DNA from: Candidatus Rokuibacteriota bacterium
GTDB lineage: Bacteria > Methylomirabilota > Methylomirabilia > Rokubacteriales > CSP1-6
Direction of reading: 5' to 3'
Assembly (NCBI GenBank): GCA_016184365.1
Contig: JACPCW010000072.1
Location: forward strand, 1 to 64,000
DNA length: 64,000 bases
The translations under genes were made by a program, and so were the position numbers. Shown here piece after piece: positions 46,576-55,953 of the stretch; position 1 is the first letter of the stretch, and the number at the start of each line of letters is the position of its first letter. The notes under the pieces were generated by a model. The model was not told the DNA's origin and did no database searches. It saw only the letters and a program-made list of their open reading frames with translations.

Positions 46576-48599
46576 CGGTGATGACGCGGCTCTCCGTCGC
46601 GCTGCTCACCGGGCTGCTCGTGGTCGCGGGCGCGGCGTTCGCGCAGAACGGCGGCCTGACGGCGCTGCCGCCGCTCGGCGCCGCGCAGAACCTCGTGCAG
46701 GACGGCAGCTTCGAATCGAGCGGCGCGTGGCGCGTCCGTCCGGAGGCCGCGTTCGCCGTCGACGCCGGCGGCCGCTCCGGGAAGGCCCTCCGGATGGCGG
46801 GCGCGGACCGCGACGCCGGCGTCGCCACCGCCGATCAGACGGTCACGCTCGAGCCGGGCTTCCACACGATCCAGGGCTGGGTGAGGACGGAGAAGGTCGG
46901 GACGGCGTCGCCGCGGACCGGCGTGCGCCTCTGCCTCGACGGCCGGCCGCGCGTGAACTGGTGGAAGTGCACCGGGGTCGCGCGCGAGACGAAGGCGTGG
47001 ACCGAGTTCTCGCGGGTGGCGGTCTCGGTGCCCGAGGCGGGACCGTATCGCGTGACGGTCGGCGCGTACGGCAAGCCCGACGGCGTCGCCTGGTTCGACG
47101 ACGTCGCGGTCACGCGCGTGAAGGCGCCGCCGCTCGACGCGTTCCTGCTGTATCCGAACTATCGCGGCACGCTGTGGGACGACCGGCCGCAGACGATCCG
47201 CGTGTCGCTCGCGGTCGCGCCCGACGCGCCACGCGGCGCCGAGCGGATCCGCGTGTCCGTCGTCGAGGAATCCGGCGGCGCGGTCCGCGCGCATCGTGAC
47301 TGGCCCGCGAGCAGCGCGCGCGGCAAGCGGCTGGTGGGCGAGCTCGACGCGGGCCCGCTCGGCCACGGCGAATACCTGCTGCGCGCCGCGCTGCTCGATG
47401 CGAGCGGCACCAGCGTCTTCGCCTATCCCGAGCATCGGATCGCGAAGATGCCGGCGAAGAGCCGCCGGAAGCTGAACGCGTGGGTCGACGAGACGAACGT
47501 CACGCACCTCGGCGGCAAGCCGGCGTTCGTGCTCGGCCTCTACAACACGTCGGGCTTCTCGACGAACCGCGCCGCCTATGCCGCGGGCAGGGACGGCTGG
47601 GGCAACGACCGCATCGGCGAGGCGCCCTTCAACATGCTGATCAACTACCACCTCGGCGCCACGCCGATCCCGGCGCTGAACGTCTACATGGACGATCTGC
47701 ACGCGCGGGGGATCTATTACCTCCAGACCGTGAACTTCTATCACGAGGCGCACCCGCAGTACCGGAAGCTGCCGTACGACGCGATCCGCGACGGCGAGGA
47801 CGCGCTGAACCGGTGGGTGGGGAAGACGCTCGCGAAGCATCCCGGTCTCGCCGGCTTTTACACCGCGGACGAGCGCACGGCCGACATGGTTCCGACCGTG
47901 TTCCGCCAGCATCGCGAGCTGCGCCGTGCGGCGCCCGGCACGCTCGACTACGCCGTGCTCGGCAACGGCTGGCAGGACCAGGCGCCGCTCTGGCGTGACG
48001 CCGCCGACGTGCTCGGTCTCGATCCGTATCCCATCGTGAAGCCCGGTGACAACCACCTGGCGATGGTCGGCGAGTGGACGCGCATCGGTCAGGATGCGGT
48101 GATGGGCGCGCGGCCGCTCTGGATGGTGATCCAGTACTTCCCGGTCACGCGGCAGGGCGGCTGGCCGTCGCGCGAGGACCTCCGCACGATGAGCTGGATG
48201 GCGATCGTCGAGGGCGCCAAGGGCCTCTTCTACTGGTCGTTCGGGGTGAAGGGCCTCGCGTGGGTGAAGGATCCCGACGAGAAGATGAAGCGCTGGCAGG
48301 ATCTCGTCGCGGTGACGAAGGAGATCAAGGCGCTCGAGCCCGTGCTGCTCGCGCCGGACGCCGCCGTCGTGCGCGAGGCGCCCGCGCCGATTCGCGTGCT
48401 CGGAAAGAAGATGCCCGACGGCACGCGCTATCTCTTCGCGTACAACACCACCGGGAAGGACGCGCCCGTGCGCCTGACGCTCACCGAGGTCGCGCGCGAA
48501 GTCGCGGCGATCGGCGGCGGAGCCGCGGGCAAGCTCGACGGCTCGACGCTGACCGACACGTTCGGCCCCTACCAGGTGAAGCGGTACTCCATTCGATAG
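46572..48599 (+). CDS. Exported protein with carbohydrate-binding-like and TIM-barrel-like regions
   Basis: 675 residues. A signal peptide (1-24, cut after AFA) precedes an N-terminal beta-sandwich of the carbohydrate-binding type (about 40-185: LVQDGSFESSGAW, FHTIQGWVRTEK, GVAWFDDVAVTRV). Then a beta domain (about 190-300) and a glycoside-hydrolase-like barrel (about 315-585). The barrel has AGFYTADERTADMVPTVFRQ (possible acid D/E), LGLDPYPIVKPGDN, MVIQYFPVTRQGGWPS and MAIVEGAKGLFYWSFG. The C-terminal beta domain (590-675) resembles those of GH enzymes. It may trim or bind the exported polymer. Catalytic residues are not certain and no GH family can be named. Confidence 0.75.
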   Translation: MTVMTRLSVALLTGLLVVAGAAFAQNGGLTALPPLGAAQNLVQDGSFESSGAWRVRPEAAFAVDAGGRSGKALRMAGADRDAGVATADQTVTLEPGFHTIQGWVRTEKVGTASPRTGVRLCLDGRPRVNWWKCTGVARETKAWTEFSRVAVSVPEAGPYRVTVGAYGKPDGVAWFDDVAVTRVKAPPLDAFLLYPNYRGTLWDDRPQTIRVSLAVAPDAPRGAERIRVSVVEESGGAVRAHRDWPASSARGKRLVGELDAGPLGHGEYLLRAALLDASGTSVFAYPEHRIAKMPAKSRRKLNAWVDETNVTHLGGKPAFVLGLYNTSGFSTNRAAYAAGRDGWGNDRIGEAPFNMLINYHLGATPIPALNVYMDDLHARGIYYLQTVNFYHEAHPQYRKLPYDAIRDGEDALNRWVGKTLAKHPGLAGFYTADERTADMVPTVFRQHRELRRAAPGTLDYAVLGNGWQDQAPLWRDAADVLGLDPYPIVKPGDNHLAMVGEWTRIGQDAVMGARPLWMVIQYFPVTRQGGWPSREDLRTMSWMAIVEGAKGLFYWSFGVKGLAWVKDPDEKMKRWQDLVAVTKEIKALEPVLLAPDAAVVREAPAPIRVLGKKMPDGTRYLFAYNTTGKDAPVRLTLTEVAREVAAIGGGAAGKLDGSTLTDTFGPYQVKRYSIR

Positions 48600-48604
48600 T
48601 ACCC

Positions 48605-48671
48605 GGGGGCCCCGACATGGCCCCCAGACCCCCCGCGCTCGGAAGCGCGCCGGGGGAACCCGTCGCGCTCC
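48605..48671 (+). repeat. Dispersed palindromic repeat, copy R4
   Basis: Head GGGGCCCCGACATGGCCCC is intact, linker ACCCCCCGCGCTCGG, then hairpin AAGCGCGCCGGGGGAACCC with a diverged right arm GTCGCGCTCC. It starts six bases after the stop of the secreted protein gene and runs directly into the DUF3182-like remnant. This is the only copy outside functional coding sequence. Confidence 0.85.
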
Positions 48672-48923
48672 GATGCGTTGCTCGCCGACGAGGCGGCGCG
48701 GCTCGGCATCCGGACCGCGGGCGACCTCTTCGGCGGCATCGTGCCGTTTCCGTTCGTCGGCACGAAAGCGATCACGCACGCGCTCGTCTCGCCGCAGGCG
48801 GAGCGGCCGACCGGGTGGTCGGAGGCGTTCTCGGCGCGCACGGCCTCGGTCGTCCTGCCCGGATCCCGCATCCGGTCGTCGCGAACTATCTCGCTGCGTT
48901 CCGCCGGTCGGCCGCGTCCGTGA
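48672..48923 (+). pseudogene. Truncated DUF3182-like gene fragment
   Basis: The frame after repeat R4 reads ADEAARLGIRTAGDLFGGIV then PFPFVGTKAITHALVSP and ERPTGWSEAFSARTASVVLP. The run D-L-F-G-G-x-V-P-x-P-F-V-x-T-K-x-I-T-H-x-L-V is the N-terminal signature of the DUF3182 (ATP-grasp-like) family as I remember it. After VLPG the similarity stops and the frame ends within 25 codons. Both ends are lost: the 5' end abuts the repeat and the ATP-binding domain is absent. Confidence 0.5.
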
Positions 48924-48932
48924 CGCACCATC

Positions 48933-49121
48933 TCATCCGGGGCGCCGATCAGTCACGACGCGAGTCTTGGCGCACGCAGCACATCGGCCGTAGCCGCGAT
49001 GGAAGTCGCGGTGGGCTTCGAGCTTCCCGGCCCGCGAGCGCAGCAAGGCCACGATCCGTTCTCTCAACGTGGTCAGGTCGTGGTCCGCGTCGACGCGGCG
49101 GTGCTGGCCGACGACGGGCAA
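48933..49121 (-). CDS. Short protein with one CxxC, partial relative of the small CxxC family
   Basis: 62 residues: a helix TTLRERIVALLRSRAGKLEA and then FHRGYGRCAACAKTRVVTDR. The last part is nearly the same as YGRCAACGKTRIV in the protein at 40579, but the first CxxC pair is gone, so zinc could not be held by four cysteines. Probably a shortened, decaying copy. It is convergent with the DUF3182-like remnant. Confidence 0.5.
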   Translation of the reverse strand: MPVVGQHRRVDADHDLTTLRERIVALLRSRAGKLEAHRDFHRGYGRCAACAKTRVVTDRRPG

Positions 49122-49223
49122 CCCGGCCAGTCGGTCCTCGAGGACTGGCCGCGCGTTCCCGCGGGAACGTCGCAGGGCCGCGCGACGTCTGAAGTCAGCC
49201 TGATGCCGCCGACCGGATCAGCG

Positions 49224-50057
49224 TCAGGGGCGCGAGCGGATCCGAGCGGGCGCGCCGCTCGGCGTGGCGCGCCGGAGCAGCAGCACCGTCGCGACGAACG
49301 GCACCATCATCACGAGATAGACGACCTTGCCGTAGGCCAGGTGTGCGACGCCCGTCGCGGCCTCACGGCCGAGGTAGTGCGCCACGACGCCGGTCCCGGT
49401 CACGCGGATGATGTTGGCCGTGATCGCCGCGACGATGGCGACGGCGACGACGGCCGCGCGCCGGCCCGGCGTCCGCTGGGTGAGCCAGCCGAACGCCACG
49501 CCGACCACCAGCATCGCGAGCAGGAACCGGAGACCGTTGCAGCTCTCCTCGACGTGCAGCACGACCGCCGGCAGCGTGATGAACAGGCCGCTCTGGATGG
49601 AGGGGATGCCGATCGCGTTCAGCGCCACCGTCGCCGAGGTCGCCGCGAGCTGCTGCAGCGGGAGGGAGACCGCGGTGATCGCGCGGTCCGGCAGCGGCGC
49701 CATGAAGACGAGGAACGCCGCCGGAAACGCGAAGGCGCGAAAGCCGACCGGCCCGAGCGCGAACAGTCCGATGCCAGTGACCACGACGGGGATCGACAGC
49801 GCGCGCAGCATGAGGCTCTCGGCCCCGACGCCCGCGGCGAGCAGCGCGAGGCCCGCCGCGATGACGCCCAGACCCGGCCGCCAGCGCGTGCGCGCCGCGC
49901 GCGCCAGCTCCGCGCGCGACTCCCAGACGAGCCATGCGCTGAACGCGGGAATGAGGAATCCGTAGTTGAAGTAGCTCACGCGCCACCAGACGCCCACGAG
50001 CTCGTAGAGCACCGGCGTGTAGAGCAGGACCAGCGCGGCGAGAGCGACGTGGATCAC
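49224..50057 (-). CDS. xrtA: Exosortase, EpsH/XrtA type
   Basis: 277 residues, eight or so membrane segments. The exosortase catalytic residues are all visible: C173 in EESCNGLRFLL, R218 in NIIRVTGTGVVAHYLG and H239 in AHLAYGKVVYLV. Exosortases cut and re-attach proteins carrying a C-terminal PEP-CTERM signal. There is no fused EpsI domain. The GTG at 50057 overlaps the stop of the upstream epimerase gene (GTGA). It is the last gene of a long minus-strand operon. The XrtA label follows from the neighbours (chain-length protein, autokinase, ATPase, deacetylase). Confidence 0.92.
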   Translation of the reverse strand: MIHVALAALVLLYTPVLYELVGVWWRVSYFNYGFLIPAFSAWLVWESRAELARAARTRWRPGLGVIAAGLALLAAGVGAESLMLRALSIPVVVTGIGLFALGPVGFRAFAFPAAFLVFMAPLPDRAITAVSLPLQQLAATSATVALNAIGIPSIQSGLFITLPAVVLHVEESCNGLRFLLAMLVVGVAFGWLTQRTPGRRAAVVAVAIVAAITANIIRVTGTGVVAHYLGREAATGVAHLAYGKVVYLVMMVPFVATVLLLRRATPSGAPARIRSRP

Positions 50058-51004
50058 GCGGCGATCCGTTCGCGCGCCGCCGCCGTGAACCACTCGGCGG
50101 TGCGGCGCAGGCCCTGCGCGAGATCCACGTCCGGCGCCCAGGCGAGCTCGCGCTTCGCGCGGCTCGGGTCGAGCACGCTGCGGCGCAGGTCGCCGGGCCG
50201 CGGCGCGGCGTTGACGGGCGACAGCCGCGTGCCGGTGATCGTCGCGAGCGACTGCCACAGATCGTTGACGCTCACTTCCCGGCCGCTCGCGACGTTGAAC
50301 ACGGTCGGTGTCGCCGGGTCGAGGTGCATGGTGAGGGCGATCAGGTTCGCGCGGACGACGTCGTCGACGAACACGAAGTCGCGCGTCTGCCCGCCGTCGC
50401 CGAAGATGGTCGGCGTCACGCCCGCCAGGATCTTCTGCATGAAGATCGCGACGACGCCCGCTTCACCGTGCGGGTCCTGCCGCGGCCCGTAGACGTTCGC
50501 GTAGCGCAGGACGACCGATCGCAGGCCATGGGTCGCGCGATAGCCGTCGAGGTAGTGCTCGACCGACAGCTTGGCGATCGCGTAGGGCGACAGCGGGCGG
50601 CACGGATGCCGCTCGTCGGCGGCGCCGGCGTCGATCTCGCCGTAGATGGCGCCGCCCGTCGAGGCGAACACGACGCGCGCGACGCCGTGCCGCCGCGCCG
50701 CTTCGAGGAGCTTCAGCGTGCCGACGACGTTGATCGAGGCGTCGAGGACGGGGTCTTCCACGGAGCGCCGCACGCTGACCTGCGCCGCCTGGTGGCTGAT
50801 CACGTCCGGCCGCTCGGCCTGGACGACCGCGTCGATGTCGTTGGTGCGGAGGTCCACGCGGTACCAGCGCGCCCGGACGTTCAGGTTCGCGCGCGCGCCG
50901 GAGGAGAGATCGTCGACGATGACCACCTGGTGGCCCGCCTCGAGGCAGGCGTCGACGATGTGCGAGCCGATGAATCCCGCGCCGCCGGTTACCAGTACAC
51001 GCAT
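50054..51004 (-). CDS. NAD-dependent nucleotide-sugar epimerase (GalE-like SDR)
   Basis: 316 residues, extended SDR. The NAD site is VLVTGGAGFIGSHIVDACLEAG and VVIVDDLSSG; catalytic residues are S/T in VFASTGGAIYGE and Y-x-x-x-K in PYAIAKLSVEHY. PRQDPHGEAGVVAIF and FGDGGQTRDFVFVDDVV are typical of UDP-sugar 4-epimerases. It probably provides a UDP-galactose or UDP-GalNAc type donor for the polymer. ATG at 51004 overlaps the flippase stop (TGATG). Confidence 0.92.
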   Translation of the reverse strand: MRVLVTGGAGFIGSHIVDACLEAGHQVVIVDDLSSGARANLNVRARWYRVDLRTNDIDAVVQAERPDVISHQAAQVSVRRSVEDPVLDASINVVGTLKLLEAARRHGVARVVFASTGGAIYGEIDAGAADERHPCRPLSPYAIAKLSVEHYLDGYRATHGLRSVVLRYANVYGPRQDPHGEAGVVAIFMQKILAGVTPTIFGDGGQTRDFVFVDDVVRANLIALTMHLDPATPTVFNVASGREVSVNDLWQSLATITGTRLSPVNAAPRPGDLRRSVLDPSRAKRELAWAPDVDLAQGLRRTAEWFTAAARERIAA

Positions 51005-52545
51005 CACGCTGACCTCGTTTCGAGGGCCGGCTTCGCCGGCACCTCGGAGTCTTTGGGTCGGGCCGGCGGCCGACGCCACCGGGCCATCGATCGGTTGAAG
51101 GTCATGAGGGCGAAGCGCCATTCGCGCGCGCCGACGACACGGAGCCCGACGGCGGCGCCGACGTAGGTGGCCAGGCCGGCCATCCCCGCGAGGACGATGC
51201 GGAGCAGATCGGGCTCGTCGGTGGCGATGGCGACCGCCGCGCCGTACGACAGCACCCCGGCGCCGGCGATCCGCAGGAGCGTGAACACGGGGACACGGCA
51301 GCCCTGCGCCCGCGCGAGCACCACGAACGCCCACGACGTCGCGACGAGCTGCGCGAGGGTGTTCGCGCCGACCGCGCCCCAGGTGCCCCAGACGGGAATG
51401 AACAGGATGGCCGCCCCGATGTTGATCGCGGCGGCGACGCTCGTGGCCGTGACGGCGCAGCGGCGGTCACCGAGACCGCGGAGAGCGGTCCACGCGACCT
51501 TCCGCATGGAGGCGAAGACCGCGACGATCATCATCACCGACAGCAGGGCGGCGACCGGGCGGTACGCCTCGCCGTAGAGCAGCGTCACGAGCGCGGGCGC
51601 GACGGCGGTCGTGACCGCGGCGATCGGCGCGCCGACGAGCGTCACGTTCCGGAGCGCCCCGCGGTAGACGCCGCGGAACTCGTCCATCGCGCCGCGTCCG
51701 TGCAGGCCGGAGAACGTCGGCAGGAGCGCGCCGATCGTGATCTCGGGGAAGATCATCGCCTTCGTCGCGAGCCCGAACGCGAGGCTGTAGAAGGCGATGT
51801 CGTGCGAGTCGGTCCAGAATCTGAGGAAGAAGACCTCGGACCGGTCCCACACGAGCGCGTCGAGGACGACGACGACCGAGAGCGGGACCAGGTAGGCGCG
51901 CATGTCCTGCCCGAGCGCGGGCGGCACGGGCGCGGCGCTGGCCGGATAGATCGACCGCGCGCGGCGGCGCTGGAGCATGGCCGACACCGTCGTGCCGATC
52001 ATGTTGCCCGCGACGATCCCGACGAGGTCGAATCCGAGCGCGAGCGCGACGACGGTCGCCACGAAGTGCAGCCCCATCTTGATGGTGCTGACCTGCGTCG
52101 TGAGGTCGTACCGGTTCGCGCCGTAGACGGCGTGCGAAAAGATGTGCTCGAGGGTGATCGGGAACAGGCCGAGACACACGAGCGCGAGCGGCCAGCGGAT
52201 CGCGTCCGGGGCGACGGCGAGGACGATCGGCATCATCGCGGCGGCGACGATCGCGGTGGCGAGGATCTGGTGCCGCTTCATGCGCTCGACCACGCCCCAG
52301 GCGAGCGCCGGATCGCCCTGCGCGAGCGCGCTCGCCGTGTAGCGGGTCGTGCCGACGGCGAACCCGAGGGAGGCGAGCGCCGTCAACGTGCGCGTCACCC
52401 ACAGGATGTAGGAGAAGTCGCCCATGCGCGCCGGCCCGAGCCAGCGCGCGAGGACGACCGACATCACCACGCCGCTGCCGAGCCCGATCACGGTGACGAG
52501 CCCGAACCAGAACGTGTTCCGGACGAGGGTGTCCCGCGTGCTCAC
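51004..52545 (-). CDS. Polysaccharide flippase (Wzx/MATE-like)
   Basis: 513 residues with 12-14 membrane segments. The N-terminus RNTFWFGLVTVIGLGSGVVMSVVLARWLGPARMGDFSY is typical of the polysaccharide-synthesis (PST/Wzx) family. EVFFLRFWTDSHDIAFYSLAFGLATKAM and LLTLLYGEAYRPVAALL-like regions follow. It moves lipid-linked repeat units to the periplasmic side, to be joined by the Wzy-like protein at 45328. GTG start at 52545 overlaps the stop of the preceding gene (GTGA). Confidence 0.9.
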   Translation of the reverse strand: MSTRDTLVRNTFWFGLVTVIGLGSGVVMSVVLARWLGPARMGDFSYILWVTRTLTALASLGFAVGTTRYTASALAQGDPALAWGVVERMKRHQILATAIVAAAMMPIVLAVAPDAIRWPLALVCLGLFPITLEHIFSHAVYGANRYDLTTQVSTIKMGLHFVATVVALALGFDLVGIVAGNMIGTTVSAMLQRRRARSIYPASAAPVPPALGQDMRAYLVPLSVVVVLDALVWDRSEVFFLRFWTDSHDIAFYSLAFGLATKAMIFPEITIGALLPTFSGLHGRGAMDEFRGVYRGALRNVTLVGAPIAAVTTAVAPALVTLLYGEAYRPVAALLSVMMIVAVFASMRKVAWTALRGLGDRRCAVTATSVAAAINIGAAILFIPVWGTWGAVGANTLAQLVATSWAFVVLARAQGCRVPVFTLLRIAGAGVLSYGAAVAIATDEPDLLRIVLAGMAGLATYVGAAVGLRVVGAREWRFALMTFNRSMARWRRPPARPKDSEVPAKPALETRSA

Positions 52546-53666
52546 GCGAATCTCGGCGCCAGCGTCGGGACGCGCGCGACGAGCGTCCACATCTGCGGAA
52601 ACACTCGCGTCTCGAGCAGGCGGAAGGCGCGGTAGAGCCTCGGGCGGAGCACGAGGTCGTGGAACGGCACGAACGTGTCGAGGCGGCAGCCGAGCCCGGC
52701 CTTGAAGTGGTACACCCCCCACCCGGCGTCCGTCTCGCGCGGCGGCAGCTGCACGCCGCTCCCGCCGAAGTCGGCGAGCTCGCAGCCTTCGGCGCGCGCG
52801 CGGCGCGCGAACTCCCACGAGATCGCCGGCGCGACGTGGTGGCGGACGGCGTCGGCCGCGTTGCCGCGCACCGAGGTGTAGAGGAGATACGCGCGGCGGC
52901 CGAACCGGATGGAAAGCAGGCCGCCCACGACGGCGTCGCCGGTGCGCGCGATCAGGAGCGTGCAGGCGCCGGCCGCGCGGTAGTGACGGATGAGCGACCG
53001 GTAGTAACCGACGTCGCGCACCGGGAAGCCCTTGATGCGCCCGACGTTCACCATGAGCGCGTGGAAGGCGACCACGTCCTCGTCGCGGTCGGTCGCGTCG
53101 ATGACGAGACCCTTGCGCGGCGCCGCGGCGATGTACTCGCGCATGCGCCGGCGCATCGCGCCGAGCAGCGTCTTTTCATCCGGCGTGAGATCCAGCACCT
53201 GGACGTAGCGGGGCGTGTTCCACGTCGTCCACGGCTCCGGCAGCGACACGAGGTCGTGCCGTGCGAGGCACGCCGCGTCCGCGGCGTCGTCCATCGGCAC
53301 GCCCGGGCTCATGCGCACGAGGATGGCGCGGGACTCGCGGCCGGCGGTCCGCATCGCGCCGAGCAGCCGGTCGAGCGCCTCGGGCTCGCCGGGGCTGAAG
53401 AGCGGCCCGCGCGGCGCGTACGCGACGGCCCCGAGGCCGGGCACCGCCCGCGTGAGCATCGCGCACGCCGCCAGGCACTCGTCGCGGCGGTACACCGCGA
53501 GGCGCGTGGCCGGCCACCCGTGCTCGGTGCGGAGCGCGCCCCACTCGAAGCCCTGCTTGACGTCGCCCGCCGGGAAGCGCTCGACGACGCGGTTCCACTC
53601 CACGCGGTCCGTGATGCGCCGGCACACCAGCGCGTCCGTGGCCGCAGCCATCGAGGTCGTCGTCAC
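52542..53666 (-). CDS. FemAB-like GNAT acyltransferase (second copy)
   Basis: 374 residues of the FemX/MurM double-GNAT type: VKQGFEWGALRTEHGWPATRLAVYRRDECLAACAML, YAPRGPLFSPGE, the glycine-rich acceptor part LLIARTGDAVVGGLLSIRFGRRAYLLYTS and ELADFGGSGVQLPP...YHFKAGLGCRLDTFVPFHDLV at the C-terminus. It may add an amino acid to lipid-linked or peptidoglycan precursors. It is only distantly like the acyltransferase at 41860. GTG at 53666 overlaps the glycosyltransferase stop (GTGA). Confidence 0.87.
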   Translation of the reverse strand: MTTTSMAAATDALVCRRITDRVEWNRVVERFPAGDVKQGFEWGALRTEHGWPATRLAVYRRDECLAACAMLTRAVPGLGAVAYAPRGPLFSPGEPEALDRLLGAMRTAGRESRAILVRMSPGVPMDDAADAACLARHDLVSLPEPWTTWNTPRYVQVLDLTPDEKTLLGAMRRRMREYIAAAPRKGLVIDATDRDEDVVAFHALMVNVGRIKGFPVRDVGYYRSLIRHYRAAGACTLLIARTGDAVVGGLLSIRFGRRAYLLYTSVRGNAADAVRHHVAPAISWEFARRARAEGCELADFGGSGVQLPPRETDAGWGVYHFKAGLGCRLDTFVPFHDLVLRPRLYRAFRLLETRVFPQMWTLVARVPTLAPRFA

Positions 53667-54832
53667 GCCGCGCGTTCCGTGACGGCCGGCTGGCCGGTGG
53701 GCGCCCAGACGGACTCGGCGCCGGACGTGAGGAAGCGGAGGACGCCCCCGACGCCCGCCACGCTGACGACGCAGAAGTAGTAGGGCAGCGCCAGCCTGCC
53801 GATCGATCGCCCGCCGCGCTCGGCGAGATACCCGGCCAGGGCGAGCGCGTAGAAGCCGATCTGGCCGGCCATCGTCAGCGCATAGATCGTCGACTCGGCG
53901 GCCAGCGCCGCGTTCGTGACGAGCGCGGTCCCGAGGAAGACGGCGGTGTTCCACCGCAAGGCGCGGTGGGACACGAGCATGAACGCGGCGCGCCACTGGC
54001 CGGCGGCGATCAGGCGGGGCAGCCACTCGCGAACGATGTGGATGCCCTGCGCGATGATCCGGACGTGACGCCGGAACTCCTGAGTACCGCCCTTCGACGG
54101 CGGCTCCATCGTGTAGGCCGCGCCATCGAAGCGGCAGAGCCCGCCGGCGAGCGCGACCTGGATCGGGTGCAGGAGATCGTTGACCTGCGCGCTCGCGAGG
54201 TCGCGGTAGACGTCGCGGCGCAGGGCGTAGATCGCGCCGTCGGCGCCGGCGAGGAAGCCGAGCCCGGCTTCGCCGGACTTCACGAGCTCCTCGAACCGCA
54301 CGTAGCCGTTCGAGACCGCCTGCGCGTCCGCCGCGGCGCTCGACGCGTAGAGGCCCTGGCCGCTCACGAGCGACACGCGCGGGTCTTCGAACGGCGCCGC
54401 GAGGCGTGCCAGCGCCTCCGGACCGAAGAGCGCGTTCGCGTCGGTGAACACGAGCACGTCGCCGCTGGACGCCGCCACGGCGCGGTTCAGCGCGAGCGAC
54501 TTGCCGCTCCGCGTGTCCTGGCGGAGCAGGCGAACGCGCACGTCGGGATAGTGCGCGACGATCTCGTCGGTGGCGTCGGTCGAGCCGTCCGAGACGACGA
54601 TGACCTCGAGCCGGTCCCACGGATACCGCTGGCGCAGCGTGCTGCGCAGCTTGGCCGCGATGCAGCGCGCTTCGTTGTAGGCGGCGACGATCACCGTGAG
54701 GCGTGGCAGCCGCCGGCGGGACGGCGCGGGCGGGCGGCGCCAGCGCCCGAGGGCGGTGACGAGCACGGGATACCCGACCCAGGTGTAGCCGACGGCGAGC
54801 GCGGCGAGCCAGAAGAGCGTGTCGACGATCAT
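53663..54832 (-). CDS. Membrane GT2 glycosyltransferase
   Basis: 389 residues. One N-terminal membrane segment, a GT2 domain (about 45-270: LTVIVAAYNEARCIAAKL, VIVVSDGSTDATDEIV, LVFTDANALF, FLAGADGAIYALRR with the ED-like region VNDLLHPIQV), then three or four C-terminal membrane segments. This is the processive or membrane-linked type seen in exosortase-linked loci. The acceptor base region uses ND where many have ED. Start overlaps the upstream gene by four bases (ATGA). Confidence 0.9.
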   Translation of the reverse strand: MIVDTLFWLAALAVGYTWVGYPVLVTALGRWRRPPAPSRRRLPRLTVIVAAYNEARCIAAKLRSTLRQRYPWDRLEVIVVSDGSTDATDEIVAHYPDVRVRLLRQDTRSGKSLALNRAVAASSGDVLVFTDANALFGPEALARLAAPFEDPRVSLVSGQGLYASSAAADAQAVSNGYVRFEELVKSGEAGLGFLAGADGAIYALRRDVYRDLASAQVNDLLHPIQVALAGGLCRFDGAAYTMEPPSKGGTQEFRRHVRIIAQGIHIVREWLPRLIAAGQWRAAFMLVSHRALRWNTAVFLGTALVTNAALAAESTIYALTMAGQIGFYALALAGYLAERGGRSIGRLALPYYFCVVSVAGVGGVLRFLTSGAESVWAPTGQPAVTERAA

Positions 54833-55953
54833 CGGCGGGGTTCTCCGAGGACGCTGCGATACACACGCGCCGTCGCTTCCACCTGCGTCGCGAGGTCGAA
54901 TCGCCGGAGCACGCGCTCGCGTCCGGCGCGCCCGACGGCGCGCGCACGCTCCGGGTCGGCCAGCATCCGGACCAGCGCGCGGCCGAGCGCGGGCGGGTCC
55001 GCCGGCGGCACGAGCCAGCCGGTGACGTCCTCGTCGATGACCTCGGGCGTGCCGTCGACGGCGGTCGCGACGACCGGGCACGCCATCGCGGACGCCTCGA
55101 TCACGGTGAGCGGCATGCCCTCGTAGAGCGACGGCAGCGCGAGCCCGTCGAGCGTGTCGAGCAGGCGGGGAATGTCGCTGCGGAAGCCGAGGAAGACGAC
55201 CGAGTCCGCGAGGCCGAGCGACCGCACCTGGCCCTCGAGCTCCGCGCGCAGCGAGCCGTCGCCGATGACGAGCAGCCGCGCGTCCGGATACTCGCGCACG
55301 ACGGCCGGCCACGCGGCGAACAGGTACCGGTGACCCTTCTGGGTCTCGAGACGTCCGACGACCCCGACGACCGGAGCGACGCGGTCGATGCCGAGCTCCT
55401 TGCGGACCGTGTCGCGGTGGCCTCCCGGCGCGAACGCCGAGAGATCACGGCCGTTCGGCACGACGACGACTTTCGCCGCCGGGTAGCCCTTGCCCTCGAC
55501 GAGGAAGCGCGCGGCCGCCTCCGAGACGGCGATGACGCGATCGCAGAAGCGGGCGACGAGGCGATCGAGCACGAAGTTGCCGCTTCTCCGGCCCTGCCGC
55601 CAGCCCTCGCGCCCGTGATACGTCTCCACGACGCGCGGGACGCCGGCGAGGCGTGCGAGCGGGGCGGCGACCGCCGTCGAGCGGAAGAGGTGCGCATTGA
55701 CGATGTCCGGACACCAGCGGCGGAAGAAGGCGTCGAGGCGGCCGAGCTCGCGCGGCTCGAGCCAGCTCTCCGCCCGGACGGCCGTGGTATCGACGCGGAC
55801 GCCGGCGAGATCGGGCGCCAAGGCGTCGAGGAGCGGCGCCGGCGCCGCGAGCGCCGTCTGGAATTCCCTCGGGTCGAGCCGCTGGAGCAGCGCGAGGACG
55901 ACTTCCTCGACGCCGCCGCGCACCGGTGACGTCAGCGCGAAGCAGACCCTCAC
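54829..55953 (-). CDS. GT4 family glycosyltransferase
   Basis: 374 residues, GT-B: RVCFALTSPVRGGVEEVVLALL, VETYHGREGW, VIAVSEAAARFLVEGKG, VVVPNGRDLSAFAPGG, VGVVGRLETQKGHRYLF and the E-x7-E loop SLYEGMPLTVIEASAMACPVVAT. It adds a sugar to the growing repeat unit. GTG at 55953 overlaps the upstream stop. Confidence 0.92.
   Translation of the reverse strand: MRVCFALTSPVRGGVEEVVLALLQRLDPREFQTALAAPAPLLDALAPDLAGVRVDTTAVRAESWLEPRELGRLDAFFRRWCPDIVNAHLFRSTAVAAPLARLAGVPRVVETYHGREGWRQGRRSGNFVLDRLVARFCDRVIAVSEAAARFLVEGKGYPAAKVVVVPNGRDLSAFAPGGHRDTVRKELGIDRVAPVVGVVGRLETQKGHRYLFAAWPAVVREYPDARLLVIGDGSLRAELEGQVRSLGLADSVVFLGFRSDIPRLLDTLDGLALPSLYEGMPLTVIEASAMACPVVATAVDGTPEVIDEDVTGWLVPPADPPALGRALVRMLADPERARAVGRAGRERVLRRFDLATQVEATARVYRSVLGEPRR

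Noticed and set aside
46572..48599. Secreted protein as the PEP-CTERM target of the exosortase
   Set aside because: Its C-terminus (YQVKRYSIR) has no PEP motif, hydrophobic helix or basic end of the required kind.
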